Source: Zoogloea sp041911615
GTDB taxonomy: Bacteria; Pseudomonadota; Gammaproteobacteria; Burkholderiales; Rhodocyclaceae
DNA length: 58,302 bases
Direction: 5' to 3'
Assembly: GCF_041911615.1 (NCBI RefSeq)
Contig: NZ_JAYROR010000082.1
Coordinates: forward strand, 1-58,302
Shown here: positions 43,137 through 52,212 of the stretch, piece by piece
Layout of the letters: every line of letters starts with the position of its first letter
Position numbering within the stretch: position 1 is the stretch's first letter
Program-made: the position numbers and the translations under genes
The notes under the pieces: model-generated
Seen by the model: only the letters and a program-made list of their open reading frames with translations
Databases searched by the model: none
Told to the model about the DNA's origin: nothing

Positions 43137-43616
43137 CTACATGCCGCCGTCGGCCCGGCGCAGCCGATCGGCGAGCGCGCGCATTACCAGCAGCGCGAAA
43201 TCCGGCGCCTGACGCACCAGTGCGCTGAAGCGGCGCGCATCCACGGCGATGAACTCGCAGTCGACGCTCGCGGTGACCGTCGTGGCGCGTGGGCCGGGCG
43301 CGACGAGCGACATCTCCCCGACGACGTTGCCGGGTAGCAGGACTTCCACCAGGCGCTGGCCGACCGTGACGTCGGCCCTGCCCAGGATCAGTACGTACAT
43401 TTCGCGGCCGTTGTCGCCCTCGGCGAACAGCGGCTGCCCGGCCGGCACGCGGAGGACGTCCGGGGCGTGGGAGAACAGTTCGAAGAAGAGCATGGCGGAG
43501 GGCGCTTCGGGCGGTTGGGATGGCCGCGCCTGGGGTGGTGCGGGCTGGGGGGCGCGATCGGGCTTCAGCAGGCTGAGGATCCACATGCCCACGAGGCTAC
43601 GACGGGCGTGTGACAC
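43137..43616 (-). CDS. Stand-alone cyclic-nucleotide-binding domain protein
   Basis: A 159-residue protein with a proline-rich N-terminal region (residues 18-40) and one cyclic-nucleotide-binding-type jelly roll (about 42-150): LFAEGDNGREMYVLILGRADV, then PGNVVGEMSLVAPGPRATTV, which matches the phosphate-binding cassette position. There is no helix-turn-helix, channel or catalytic domain. It may be a sensor module acting through partners. The start is uncertain: 43616 is the longest, while 43586 (MWILSLLKPD) is also plausible and neither has a clear ribosome site. Confidence 0.75.
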   Translation of the reverse strand: MSHARRSLVGMWILSLLKPDRAPQPAPPQARPSQPPEAPSAMLFFELFSHAPDVLRVPAGQPLFAEGDNGREMYVLILGRADVTVGQRLVEVLLPGNVVGEMSLVAPGPRATTVTASVDCEFIAVDARRFSALVRQAPDFALLVMRALADRLRRADGGM

Positions 43617-43701
43617 ATTCGTGACGGGGGCGTGGCGGCGGAAAGGCGGGCTTTCATGTCAGAATCCGTCTTTGCGCCGGTGACCGGCCCGAGGAAAGAA
43701 A

Positions 43702-44457
43702 ATGCAGGAAATGTTGTCCAGTCAGGCGTTCTGGATTGCGCTCGTCCAGATCGTCGGCATCGATATCGTGCTCTCCGGCGACAACGCGGTGGTGATCGCG
43801 CTGGCGGCCCGCGGCCTCGCGCCCGAGGATCGCCGGCGGGCGGTGATGTGGGGCAGCACGGCGGCGGTGGCGATGCGGGTGACGCTGACCGTCGTGGCGG
43901 CCGAACTGCTGCGCCTGCCGCTCCTGAAGGCGGCAGGGGCGCTGCTGCTGCTGTGGATCGCCATTCAACTGCTGGTGCCCGAGGACGAGGGCGAAGGCGA
44001 GGGCGGCGTGGCGGTGTCGGGCATGGCGGCGGCGATCAAGACGATCATGCTGGCCGACCTGGTGATGAGCATGGACAACGTGGTGGCGATTGCCGGCGCG
44101 TCGAAGGGCAGCCTGCTGTTGCTGATCTTCGGTCTCGGGTTGTCGATTCCGCTGGTGGTGTTTTCGAGCACTTTCCTGATGAAGGTGATGGAGCGTTTTC
44201 CCGTCGTCGTCACCGCGGGCGCCGCGCTACTCGGCTACGTGGCTGGCGAGATGTTGGTTTCCGACCTTTACCTGGGGCCGTGGGTGGATGCCCATGCGCC
44301 GTGGCTGCACACCGCGCTGCCGGTTGCCGGGGCGATATTCGTGGTGGCGGTGGGCAAGCTGCTCGCCAGCCGCGTCCGGGCCCGGGAAGCTGCGCGGGCT
44401 TCCCTCGAAATCGATCTCGGCGAGACGGCTCAGCCCGGCGCCGACACGCCGCGCTGA
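43702..44457 (+). CDS. TerC/YjbE-family integral membrane protein
   Basis: A 251-residue membrane protein with seven hydrophobic helices. The TerC motifs GIDIVLSGDNAVVIALAARG (near 19) and LADLVMSMDNVVAIAGAS (near 115) have the acidic Asn/Asp pairs that bind metal. TerC proteins are linked to manganese export and membrane metal homeostasis. The ribosome site AGGAAAG lies just upstream. The 85-bp leader is too short for a yybP-ykoY riboswitch and none was seen. It is followed by a universal stress gene. Confidence 0.9.
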   Translation: MQEMLSSQAFWIALVQIVGIDIVLSGDNAVVIALAARGLAPEDRRRAVMWGSTAAVAMRVTLTVVAAELLRLPLLKAAGALLLLWIAIQLLVPEDEGEGEGGVAVSGMAAAIKTIMLADLVMSMDNVVAIAGASKGSLLLLIFGLGLSIPLVVFSSTFLMKVMERFPVVVTAGAALLGYVAGEMLVSDLYLGPWVDAHAPWLHTALPVAGAIFVVAVGKLLASRVRAREAARASLEIDLGETAQPGADTPR

Positions 44458-44478
44458 GCGGATGCGCAAAGGATGACC

Positions 44479-44907
44479 ATGCCCAAGCTCTTGTTGCCCG
44501 TCGACGGCTCCGCCGTGTCGCTCCGCATGGCGGAGGCGCTGCCCCATCGCCTGGCGGGATATCCCCGGACGCCGGAGATTCACCTCCTCAACGTCCAGCG
44601 CCCGGTCAGCCACGACGTGGGACAGTTCGTGGACAAGCCGGCGTTGCAGGATTTTCACCGTCAGCAGGGCCTCGAAGCCCTCGCGGCGGCGCGCGCGCAC
44701 CTCGAGGCCGCGGGCTTCGCGCCGGTGCCCCACGTGGTGATCGACGACCAGCCGGCCCAGGCCATCGTCCGTTTTGCCCGCGAACAGGCGGTGGACGAGA
44801 TCGTCATGGGCAGCCATGGTCATGGCGCCGTCGTCGGCCTGCTGCTCGGCTCGGTGGCCCGCGAGGTGGTTCGCCTGGCCGACGTGCCGGTGACCCTCAT
44901 CAAATAA
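44479..44907 (+). CDS. Universal stress protein family (UspA-like)
   Basis: A 142-residue Usp-fold protein with the ATP-binding motif GSHGHGAVVGLLLGSVAREV (about 112-131) near the C-terminus and the N-terminal KLLLPVDGSAVSLRMAEAL. The motif is of the G-2x-G-9x-G(S/T) type, so ATP binding is likely. Start 44479 has AAGG six bases upstream; the other ATG at 44473 lacks one. It is 21 bp after the TerC gene. Confidence 0.9.
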   Translation: MPKLLLPVDGSAVSLRMAEALPHRLAGYPRTPEIHLLNVQRPVSHDVGQFVDKPALQDFHRQQGLEALAAARAHLEAAGFAPVPHVVIDDQPAQAIVRFAREQAVDEIVMGSHGHGAVVGLLLGSVAREVVRLADVPVTLIK

Positions 44908-44941
44908 CGAATCCGGCCGTGCTGGCCCGAAAGGACCTTCC

Positions 44942-45379
44942 GTGAAGACCATCCTGGTGCTCAACGGCATCAATCTCAACATGTTCGGCAAGCGCGATCC
45001 GGCCCAGTACGGCACGGCGACGCTGGCCGAGATCGACGCCAGCGTGGTGGCGCTGGGCGAACAGCTCGGTGTGAAGGTCGAGTGCTTCCAGACCAACCAC
45101 GAGGGCGAGATGGTCGAGCGCATTCATGCCGCCCACAACGAGGGGGTGGACGCGGTGGTCATCAACGCCGGAGCGTGGACCCACTACAGCTATGGCCTGC
45201 GTGACGCGCTGGCGATCCTCAAGGCGCCCGTCGTCGAGGTGCACATGTCGAACATCCACGCCCGCGAGGCGTTTCGCCACCAGTCGGTGCTGGCCGAGAT
45301 CGCCAAGGGGCAGATCTGTGGATTCGGGCCCGACAGCTACCTGCTCGGGTTGCGGGCGGCGGTGAATCTGATCGCCTGA
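44942..45379 (+). CDS. aroQ: 3-dehydroquinate dehydratase, type II
   Basis: A 145-residue type II dehydroquinase of the shikimate pathway. Signature NGINLNMFGKRDPAQYG carries the catalytic Tyr/Arg; NAGAWTHYSYGLRDAL and HMSNIHAREAFRHQS are also conserved. The start is GTG (45 bp-level gap of 34 bp after the Usp gene). It is closed by a strong terminator. Confidence 0.96.
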   Translation: MKTILVLNGINLNMFGKRDPAQYGTATLAEIDASVVALGEQLGVKVECFQTNHEGEMVERIHAAHNEGVDAVVINAGAWTHYSYGLRDALAILKAPVVEVHMSNIHAREAFRHQSVLAEIAKGQICGFGPDSYLLGLRAAVNLIA

Positions 45380-45422
45380 TCCCGGCGCGGATCGGCCGCG
45401 ACGGTTCAGGCTGCACCGACAG

Positions 45423-45462
45423 GCCGGCGCGCACGGGGAGACCCGTCCGCGCCGGCTTTTTT
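45423..45462 (+). terminator. Strong intrinsic terminator after aroQ
   Basis: GCCGGCGCG (45423-45431) pairs with CGCGCCGGC (45448-45456), with a nested ACGGG/CCCGT stem. A T6 run follows at 45457-45462. Confidence 0.88.
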
Positions 45463-45477
45463 ACCTTGGCGATCCGC

Positions 45478-46815
45478 TCAGGGGCGGGCCAGGAAGTCGA
45501 GCGCCAGGGCGGCGAGCGCGCGGGCGCCGACTGGCATCGCCTTCTCGTCGAAGTCGAAGTAGGGGCTGTGGTTGGGCGCGGCGGTGGCCGGCGTCTTGCC
45601 GTCGGGGGCCGCGCCGAGCACGACGTACATCCCGGGCACGGTGTTGGCGAACTCGGCGAAGTCCTCCGAGGCCATGAACTTGGAGGCCTCGCGGGCGGTG
45701 CCGCCACTGACCCGCGCCAGCACTGGAATCATCGACTGGGTGAGGGCCGCGTCGTTGATCGTCACCGGATAGCCGAAGGGGTCGAAGCTCACCTTGGCGC
45801 TGGCGCCATTGGCGGCGGCGGCCGATTCGGCGGCCTGGACGATGCGCTTCCGGGCGTCGGCGCGCATGCCTTCGTCGAAGGTGCGCAGGGTGCCGGCCAT
45901 CTCGACGGTGGCGGGAATGATGTTGTCCCGGTTGCCGCCGTTGATCTGGCCGATGGACACCACCGCGGGTTCTTTGGTGATGTTGAGCTGGCGGCTCACC
46001 ACCGTCTGCAGGGCAGTGATGACCTGGGCCGAGGCGACGATGGGGTCGACCCCGTTCCACGGGAAGCCGCCGTGGGTCTGCTTGCCGGTGACGGTGATGC
46101 GCACGGTGTCGCCGCTGGCGAACAGCGGACCGCTGCGGTAGCCGATCATGCCGGAGGGCAGGTTGGGAATGATGTGCACGGCGAAGGCGGCGTCGGGTTT
46201 CGGGTTCTCGAGGGCACCGGCGTCTACCATCGCCTTGGCGCCGACCGGCTTGCCGATGTCCTCGTGGCGGGAGCGGCCTTCCTCGGCGGGCTGGAAGATG
46301 AACTTGACGGTGCCGGGGATCTGCGCGCGCAGGCCGGCCAGCACTTCGGCCACGCCCATCAGCATGGCGGTGTGGCCATCGTGGCCGCAGGCGTGCATCA
46401 CCGGCGATTCGACGCCCATGTTGATCTGCTTGGCCGTGGAGGCGAAGGGCACGCCGGATTGCTCGGCCACCGGCAGGGCGTCCATGTCGGCGCGCAGGGC
46501 GACGACCTTGCCCGGCTTGCCACCCTTGAGCAGCGCGACCACGCCGGTGCCGCCGACGCCGGTCTTCACCTCGAGGCCGAGCTGCTTCAGGTGATCGGCG
46601 ACCAGCCTGGCAGTGCGCACTTCCTGGCCGGAGAGCTCGGGGTGCTGGTGGATGTCGCGGCGCCACGCGACCATGCGCGGCTGGATGGCGTCGAAGCGCG
46701 GGGTCAGGCTGTCGAGCAGCGCCGGGTCGGCGCTCTGGGCCGAGGCGAGGCCGGCGTGCGCCAGCAGGAGGGGGAGCGCGGCAAGACGGCACGCGCGGGG
46801 CAAGAGGTGTCTCAT
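45478..46815 (-). CDS. Exported M20-family amidohydrolase
   Basis: A 445-residue dinuclear metallopeptidase-type amidohydrolase (hippurate/acetylamino-acid deacylase-like). The N-terminus is a signal peptide (RLAALPLLLAHAGLASAQS), which is not usual for cytoplasmic HipO, so it is probably periplasmic. Metal-binding HACGHDGHTAML (near 145) and FQPAEEGRSRHED (near 180) are present, along with RRDIHQHPELSGQE. The start at 46815 has AGGAAG and CAGG upstream. A LysR gene follows in the same direction upstream. Confidence 0.88.
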   Translation of the reverse strand: MRHLLPRACRLAALPLLLAHAGLASAQSADPALLDSLTPRFDAIQPRMVAWRRDIHQHPELSGQEVRTARLVADHLKQLGLEVKTGVGGTGVVALLKGGKPGKVVALRADMDALPVAEQSGVPFASTAKQINMGVESPVMHACGHDGHTAMLMGVAEVLAGLRAQIPGTVKFIFQPAEEGRSRHEDIGKPVGAKAMVDAGALENPKPDAAFAVHIIPNLPSGMIGYRSGPLFASGDTVRITVTGKQTHGGFPWNGVDPIVASAQVITALQTVVSRQLNITKEPAVVSIGQINGGNRDNIIPATVEMAGTLRTFDEGMRADARKRIVQAAESAAAANGASAKVSFDPFGYPVTINDAALTQSMIPVLARVSGGTAREASKFMASEDFAEFANTVPGMYVVLGAAPDGKTPATAAPNHSPYFDFDEKAMPVGARALAALALDFLARP

Positions 46816-46933
46816 CCTGTTCTTCCTGAAGTGTTTTTTATCGACCGCGGCTGGGCGGAGCCCGGGTGGCGGCGAATGATGACATTTCCGGCCCGGGCCA
46901 TGCAGCCCCGGGAAAACGCGTAGGCGGGGGGCT

Positions 46934-47863
46934 TCAGGCACCTGTCGCGCCCCGGCAGGCGAGGGCTTCGGCGCGCAGCCAGTCGGCCAGCAGGCGGACC
47001 TCGGGGCGCGGCTCGGTGGCGGCCTCGATCAGGTGGTAGGCGCGCAGCGAGGCGTGGCGGTAGGGGCTGGCGAGGGGCTGCAGGCGGCCGCTCGCCAGGT
47101 GCTCGGTGATCAGCACGCTGCGTCCGAGGGCGACGCCCTGGCCGGCGACTGCGGCGGCGATGAGCTGGTCGTAGTGGTTGAAGTGGAGCACGGCCTTGGG
47201 CTTGGCGTCGGGTACGCCGAGCTGCTTGAGCCAGATCGTCCAGTCGAGCCAGGGGTCGGGGCTGGGGTCGTCGTAGTTGAGCAAGATCAGGCGAGCGAAG
47301 TCGTCGGCGTCGGGCACCCGCGTGGCGAGTTCGCCGACCAGGGATGGTGCGCCCACCGGAAAGATGTCCTCGCCGAACAGGAAGTGGCTGGTGGCGGGCT
47401 GCTGCTCGGGCGGCACGTAGCGCAGGGCGAGGTCGATGCCTTCGCGCTCGATGTCCACCAGCCGGTTGTTGGCCGAGATGCGCACGTCCACCTCGGGGTG
47501 CTCGGCAAGGAAGCGGGACAGGCGCGGCACCAGCCACATGGCGGCGACGCCGATGGTGGTGGACAGCGTGACCGGCCGCCGCTGGTCGACGCGGATCGCC
47601 GCCACGGTGGCCGAGAGCTGGCGGAACACGTCCTGCACCGTGGCCAGCAGGCGCTCGCCGGCCGGCGTGAGTTCGAGGCGGCGGTGGTGGCGCGCGAAGA
47701 GGGCGACGCCGAGCTGTGCCTCGAGGCCCTGCACCTGGCGGCTGATCGCCGACTGGGTGAGGCACAGCTCGCTGGCGGCGAGGGTGAAGCTGAGGTGGCG
47801 GGCGGTGGCTTCGAAGCCCTGCAGCGGCGCCAGGAAAGCCAGTTGGCGGAGCGTGTTCTGCAT
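46934..47863 (-). CDS. LysR-type transcriptional regulator (GcvA-like)
   Basis: A 309-residue LysR regulator with the N-terminal winged HTH (FEATARHLSFTLAASELCLT and QSAISRQVQGLEAQLGVALF) and a C-terminal effector-binding domain. The start at 47863 was chosen since homologues begin close to the HTH; an in-frame ATG at 47923 is possible. It is divergent from the MFS gene across 157 bp, and upstream of the M20 gene, so it likely controls one or both. Confidence 0.88.
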   Translation of the reverse strand: MQNTLRQLAFLAPLQGFEATARHLSFTLAASELCLTQSAISRQVQGLEAQLGVALFARHHRRLELTPAGERLLATVQDVFRQLSATVAAIRVDQRRPVTLSTTIGVAAMWLVPRLSRFLAEHPEVDVRISANNRLVDIEREGIDLALRYVPPEQQPATSHFLFGEDIFPVGAPSLVGELATRVPDADDFARLILLNYDDPSPDPWLDWTIWLKQLGVPDAKPKAVLHFNHYDQLIAAAVAGQGVALGRSVLITEHLASGRLQPLASPYRHASLRAYHLIEAATEPRPEVRLLADWLRAEALACRGATGA

Positions 47864-48020
47864 GCGTTTTTCGCATTCGACGGATGAGGATTGAGCGTTT
47901 GCTTGTAAGCCTTGTGCCGTCAATAATCAAGTGGACGGCATCCGCTCGCGGGTGGCGTCGCGCGCGACATGGGCTGTCGAATGCATGCGCCGCATGACAA
48001 GAACGATCTGGAGACTGTTC

Positions 48021-49226
48021 ATGAACGACGAAGACCGTCAGCGTCTGAAGGTGCTGGGCGCCGGCATCCTCGGGCTGCTGCTGTTCCTGGGGATCGCCCG
48101 CTTTTCATACACGCCGCTGTTGCCGCTGATGCGCGAGCAGGCTGGACTCGGGGTGAGTGCCGGTGGCTGGCTGGCGGCGGTGAATTACGCCGGTTACCTG
48201 TCGGGCGCGTTGCTCGCCGCGACGATCTCCGATCTGGCGCTCAAGGACCGTCTGTACCGCGCCAGCATGGTGCTGGCGGTGGCGAGCACGGTGCTGATGG
48301 GGCTCGGCGGCGGCGAGGGGGTGTGGGCGGTGTCGCGCTTCCTGGCCGGGCTGGCCACGGCCGGCGGCATGTTGCTGGGCTCGGGGCTGATCATGAACTG
48401 GCTGATGCGCAACCGGCATCGTGCGGAGCTGGGGATCCATTTTTCGGGCATCGGGCTGGGCATTGCCGGGGTGTCGGTGGCGGTGGCGCTGCTGAGCCTG
48501 TGGCTCGACTGGCGTGCGCAGTGGTTCGCCCTGGCGGCGCTGGGGGCGCTGGTGGCGGTGCCGGCGTGGCGCTGGCTGCCGCGGCCAGTGGTGACGCCGT
48601 TGGCGGGCGCCGGCGCGCACATGGAGGATCGGCCGCCGAGCCGCCTGTTCCTGTCGTTGCTGATGGGCGCCTACTTTTGTGCCGGCGCGGGCTTCGTGGT
48701 GAGCGCGACGTTCATGGTGGCCATTGTCAACGGCCTGCCGGGCATGGCGGGCAAGGGGGCGTGGGTGTTCCTGGTGGCGGGCATCGCGGCGGCGCCGGCG
48801 TGCGTCGTGTGGGATCTGATCGCCCGTCGCACCGGCCAGTTGCAGGCCTTGATGCTGGCGAGCGGGCTGCAGGCCTTCGGCATCCTGCTGCCGGTGATCG
48901 GCGACGGGCTGCTCGCGGCGATGGCCGGGGCGGTGCTGTTCGGCGGCACCTTTGCCGGCATCGTCAGCCTGGTGATGGCGATGGCGGGGCGCTTCTACCC
49001 GACCCGGCCGGCCAAGATGATGAGCAAGCTCACCGCGGCCTACGGGGTGGCGCAGATCGCGGCGCCGGCGATCACCGGGCTGCTGGCGGGGCCGAGCGGC
49101 AGCTACGCGGCGGGTTTCTTCCTGGCGTCGGGCGTGATGGCGGTCGGCGCCGCGCTGTTCGGGCTGTTGCGGCTGGTCGAAAGGCGCGGCGGCGCGACGC
49201 GGATGCCGCAGCCGCGCGTCGCCTGA
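48021..49226 (+). CDS. MFS transporter, YbfB/YjiJ family
   Basis: A 401-residue major-facilitator protein with twelve hydrophobic helices. The N-terminal LFLGIARFSYTPLLPLMREQ is the YbfB/YjiJ family signature, also containing GWLAAVNYAGYLSGAL. The start at 48021 is preferred to a longer in-frame upstream ATG (47931). The substrate is unknown. It is likely regulated by the divergent LysR. Confidence 0.88.
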   Translation: MNDEDRQRLKVLGAGILGLLLFLGIARFSYTPLLPLMREQAGLGVSAGGWLAAVNYAGYLSGALLAATISDLALKDRLYRASMVLAVASTVLMGLGGGEGVWAVSRFLAGLATAGGMLLGSGLIMNWLMRNRHRAELGIHFSGIGLGIAGVSVAVALLSLWLDWRAQWFALAALGALVAVPAWRWLPRPVVTPLAGAGAHMEDRPPSRLFLSLLMGAYFCAGAGFVVSATFMVAIVNGLPGMAGKGAWVFLVAGIAAAPACVVWDLIARRTGQLQALMLASGLQAFGILLPVIGDGLLAAMAGAVLFGGTFAGIVSLVMAMAGRFYPTRPAKMMSKLTAAYGVAQIAAPAITGLLAGPSGSYAAGFFLASGVMAVGAALFGLLRLVERRGGATRMPQPRVA

Positions 49227-49302
49227 ACCGCGCGCCTCGTGCATCGCGGGCGCGCTCGGGGTAGGCTATGCCGCCCCGAGCGTCCGAACTGTCCTGCACG
49301 TC

Positions 49303-50967
49303 ATGATCTTGTCCTGTTTCACCGCCGGCCGGCGGCCCTTCTCGCCGCTGGCCTCTGCTTTCCGAAGCTTCTCCCTGGCCGCCTTGCTGACGGCCTCCGG
49401 CTGGGCCGGCGCCGGCAACGGCGAGGCGTCGGCCGCGCTGCAATGGTTCGAGTCCGGCCGCCCGCGTAACGTGGCCTGGCAGGCGGTCGATGCCCTGCAG
49501 AAGGCGCCCGACGACGGGCTGGACCCGGACGATTACGACGCCGCCAGCCTGCGCAGCGTGCTCACCGCTCTCGAAGGCGGCACCAGCCTGCCCGACGCCG
49601 ATCTGGCGGCCCTCGACGGGGCGTTGTCGTCGGCGATGCAGCGCTTCCTCGCCGATCTGCACGGCGGGCGGATTTCGCCACGGGCGATCCAGGCCAACTT
49701 TCCGTCCACCGCTGCTGACCGTTTCGACGCCGCCGCGGTGCTGCGCGAGGCGCTGGCCAATGGCCGGGTGCCCGATGCCGTCGCTGGCGCCGTGCCGGCC
49801 AACCCGTTCTACACCGGCCTGCGCCGCGCGTTGATCCGCTATCGGGCGATGGCCGACGATCCGGCGGTGAGCCGGCTGTGGCGCGCGCCCTTGCCGACCG
49901 CGCCGCGCAAGCTCGAACCGGGTCAGAGCTGGTCGGGCGTGCCGGCGCTGGCGGCGCGGCTGGCGGCGCTGGGCGACATGGCGCCGCAGGCGAGCCCGTC
50001 GTCGCGCTACGACGGCGCGGTGGTCGAGGGCGTGAAGGCCTTTCAGGTGCGCCACGGCATCGCCCCGGACGGCGTGCTGGGGCAGGACACGCTGGCGCGG
50101 CTGGAGGTGCCGCCGGCGGCGCGGGTGCGCCAGATCGGCCTCAACCTTGAGCGCCTGCGCTGGACGCCGCTGCTGCAGGCGTCGCGGATGATCTTCGTGA
50201 ATGTGCCGGAGTTCGTGCTGCGGGCCTATTCGGTCGAGGGCAGCACGGTGACGGTGAGGCAGCAGATGAAGGTGATCGTCGGCAAGGCGCTCGATACGCG
50301 TACGCCGCTGTTCGCCGAGGACATGCGCTTCATCGAGTTCAGCCCCAACTGGAACGTGCCGCCGTCCATCGCCCAGGCCGAACTGGTGCCTCGCCTGCGT
50401 CGCGAGCCGGGCTACTTCGCGGCCCAGGGCTTCGAGTTCGTGGGCGGCGACGGGCGGGTGGTCGGCACGCTGAGCGACGAGAATCTGGATGCGGTGATGC
50501 GCGGCCAGCTGCGCATCCGCCAGCGGCCGGGGCCGAAGAACGCGCTGGGCGACATCAAGTTCGTGTTTCCGAACAACGACAACATCTACCTGCACCACAC
50601 CCCGGCGCCGCAGCTGTTCGCGCGGACCCGGCGCGATTTCAGCCACGGCTGCATCCGCGTGGCGTCACCGGTGGAACTGGCGAAGTTCGTGCTGAAGGAT
50701 CAGCCCGAGTGGACCGAGCAGCGCATCCGTGACGCGATGGAGAAGGGCAGCTCGGCGACCTTGCGTCTGCGCGAGCCGCTGCCGGTGGTGATCGCCTACG
50801 CCACCGCGCTGGCGAAGGGTGACGGCAAGGTCTATTTCTTCCAGGACATCTACGGTCAGGACGCGGTGCTCGATGCGGCACTGCGCCGGGCGGCGGGGCC
50901 GGCGCCGCGTGCCCGCGCCGCCGGAAAGACCACGGGGGCCGGCTTGCGGCCAGGCCCCCGTGGCTGA
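49303..50967 (+). CDS. L,D-transpeptidase with peptidoglycan-binding domain (LdtD/YcbB-like)
   Basis: A 554-residue exported enzyme. It has an N-terminal signal region (SFSLAALLTASGWAGAG), an YcbB-type N-domain (about 40-215), a PG_binding_1 domain (YDGAVVEGVKAFQVRHGIAPDG, about 235-256) and a YkuD catalytic domain with HTPAPQLF and SHGCIRVASP (Cys about 449). It makes 3-3 meso-DAP crosslinks in the cell wall. The C-terminal tail is Ala/Arg-rich. The signal peptide lies some residues from the ATG, so the start may be later. Confidence 0.9.
   Translation: MILSCFTAGRRPFSPLASAFRSFSLAALLTASGWAGAGNGEASAALQWFESGRPRNVAWQAVDALQKAPDDGLDPDDYDAASLRSVLTALEGGTSLPDADLAALDGALSSAMQRFLADLHGGRISPRAIQANFPSTAADRFDAAAVLREALANGRVPDAVAGAVPANPFYTGLRRALIRYRAMADDPAVSRLWRAPLPTAPRKLEPGQSWSGVPALAARLAALGDMAPQASPSSRYDGAVVEGVKAFQVRHGIAPDGVLGQDTLARLEVPPAARVRQIGLNLERLRWTPLLQASRMIFVNVPEFVLRAYSVEGSTVTVRQQMKVIVGKALDTRTPLFAEDMRFIEFSPNWNVPPSIAQAELVPRLRREPGYFAAQGFEFVGGDGRVVGTLSDENLDAVMRGQLRIRQRPGPKNALGDIKFVFPNNDNIYLHHTPAPQLFARTRRDFSHGCIRVASPVELAKFVLKDQPEWTEQRIRDAMEKGSSATLRLREPLPVVIAYATALAKGDGKVYFFQDIYGQDAVLDAALRRAAGPAPRARAAGKTTGAGLRPGPRG
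50931..50962. repeat. GC-rich hairpin at the 3' end of the L,D-transpeptidase gene
   Basis: CACGGGGGCC (50931-50940) pairs perfectly with GGCCCCCGTG (50953-50962). It has no T-run on either side but lies between convergent genes and could impede transcription. Confidence 0.4.
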
Positions 50968-50996
50968 CGCACCCCGCGCGGGGCGGGTCGCGCGGC

Positions 50997-51563
50997 TTAC
51001 TGCTTGATCGCTTCGACCGGCAGGGTGATGGTCACTTCGTCGCCGACGTAGGGGGCGTACTTGCCCATGTTGAAGTCGGTGCGCTTGACGATGGCGGTGG
51101 CCGTGGCGCCGCAGGCGTCCTTCTTCAGCATCGGATGCGGCATGCACTGGAACGACTTGACGGTGAGGGTGACCGGCTTGGTGACGCCCTTGAGGGTCAG
51201 GTTGCCTTCCACCGACGCGACCTTGTCGCCGTCGAAGTTCACCTTGGTGGACTTGTAGGTGGCGGTCGGGTACTTGGCGGTGTCGAGGAAGTCCTCGCCC
51301 TGGATGTGCTGGTTGAACAGGCCGTAGCCGGTGTTCACCGAGGTGGTGTCGATGGTCACGTCCACCGAGCCGGTCTTGGCGGCGCGGTCGAGGGTGATGG
51401 TGCCGGTGGCCTTGTCGAAGCGCGACAGCTGCTGGGAGTAGCCCATGTGGTTGTACTCGAAGCGCGGCAGGGTGTGGGTGCCGTCGAGGGTGTAGGTCTC
51501 GGGGGCGGCAAAGGCGGCGCTGGACAGGGTGGCGGCGATGGCCAGGACGGTGAGCTTCTTCAT
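50997..51563 (-). CDS. YceI-family periplasmic lipid-binding protein
   Basis: A 188-residue protein with a signal peptide (MKKLTVLAIAATLSSAAFAA) and an YceI lipocalin-like barrel: YTLDGTHTLPRFEYNHMGYS start, DVTIDTTSVNTGYGLFNQHI, and the closing MGKYAPYVGDEVTITLPVEA. Three cysteines (QCMPHP, DACG) are unusual. YceI proteins bind polyisoprenoid lipids. It is the last gene of an operon with a second YceI, cytochrome b561 and a dioxygenase. Confidence 0.9.
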   Translation of the reverse strand: MKKLTVLAIAATLSSAAFAAPETYTLDGTHTLPRFEYNHMGYSQQLSRFDKATGTITLDRAAKTGSVDVTIDTTSVNTGYGLFNQHIQGEDFLDTAKYPTATYKSTKVNFDGDKVASVEGNLTLKGVTKPVTLTVKSFQCMPHPMLKKDACGATATAIVKRTDFNMGKYAPYVGDEVTITLPVEAIKQ

Positions 51564-51611
51564 GCTGTTTTCCTCTCGATTGGGGATGGGGTTTGGGGGT
51601 TGGGAGCGGGC

Positions 51612-52187
51612 TTACTTCTTGGGCGCGGCGACCGGCGCGGCCACCACGTGGAACTTGATCTCGATCTCGTTGGCGACGGCGGAAACGTCGGCCCACGGGC
51701 CTTCGCCGATGCCGTAGTCCATGCGTTTGAGCACGAAGGCGCCGTCGAAGACGCCGTTCGCCCCGTCCTGCTTGAAGGTGAAGGGGGCCACCACGTCGCG
51801 GGTCTGACCCTTGATGGTCATCTTGCCGACGGCCTCGTACTTGTTGCCGCCCAGCGCCTTGACGCCGGTGGACACGAACTTCGCGGTCGGGAAGGCCTTG
51901 ACGTTGAACCACTGCTTGCCCACCACTTCGTCGTTGGCGTCCTTCGAGCCGGCGTCGATGCTGGCGAGGTCGATCTCGAGGGTGGTGCTCGCGGCGGTCG
52001 GCTTGGCCGGGTCGAAGCTGATCTGGCTGGTGAACTTCTTGAAGCTGCCCGGCACCGGCACGCCCATCTGCTTGGAGGTGAAGGCGAGACTGCTGCGGGC
52101 GGTGTCCACCTGCTTGAATTCGACGGCGTGGGCGGCACCGGCCAGCAGGAGGGCGGCGGCGGTGAGGGCGAGATGACGGGTTTGCAT
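51612..52187 (-). CDS. YceI-family periplasmic protein, second copy
   Basis: A 191-residue YceI protein with signal peptide (LALTAAALLLAGAAHA). It differs substantially from the neighbouring paralogue: FKQVDTARSSLAFTSKQMG, DLASIDAGSKDANDEVVGKQ and KRMDYGIGEGPWADVSAV. YceI pairs may bind different polyisoprenoids or a quinone. The preceding cytochrome b561 gene is 26 bp away. Confidence 0.9.
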   Translation of the reverse strand: MQTRHLALTAAALLLAGAAHAVEFKQVDTARSSLAFTSKQMGVPVPGSFKKFTSQISFDPAKPTAASTTLEIDLASIDAGSKDANDEVVGKQWFNVKAFPTAKFVSTGVKALGGNKYEAVGKMTIKGQTRDVVAPFTFKQDGANGVFDGAFVLKRMDYGIGEGPWADVSAVANEIEIKFHVVAAPVAAPKK

Positions 52188-52212
52188 GGTTCTCTCCTGG
52201 GAATTCGGGGGG

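Noticed and set aside
43617..43701. yybP-ykoY manganese riboswitch before the TerC gene
   Set aside because: The gap is only 85 bp and contains no recognisable conserved core or long-stem layout.
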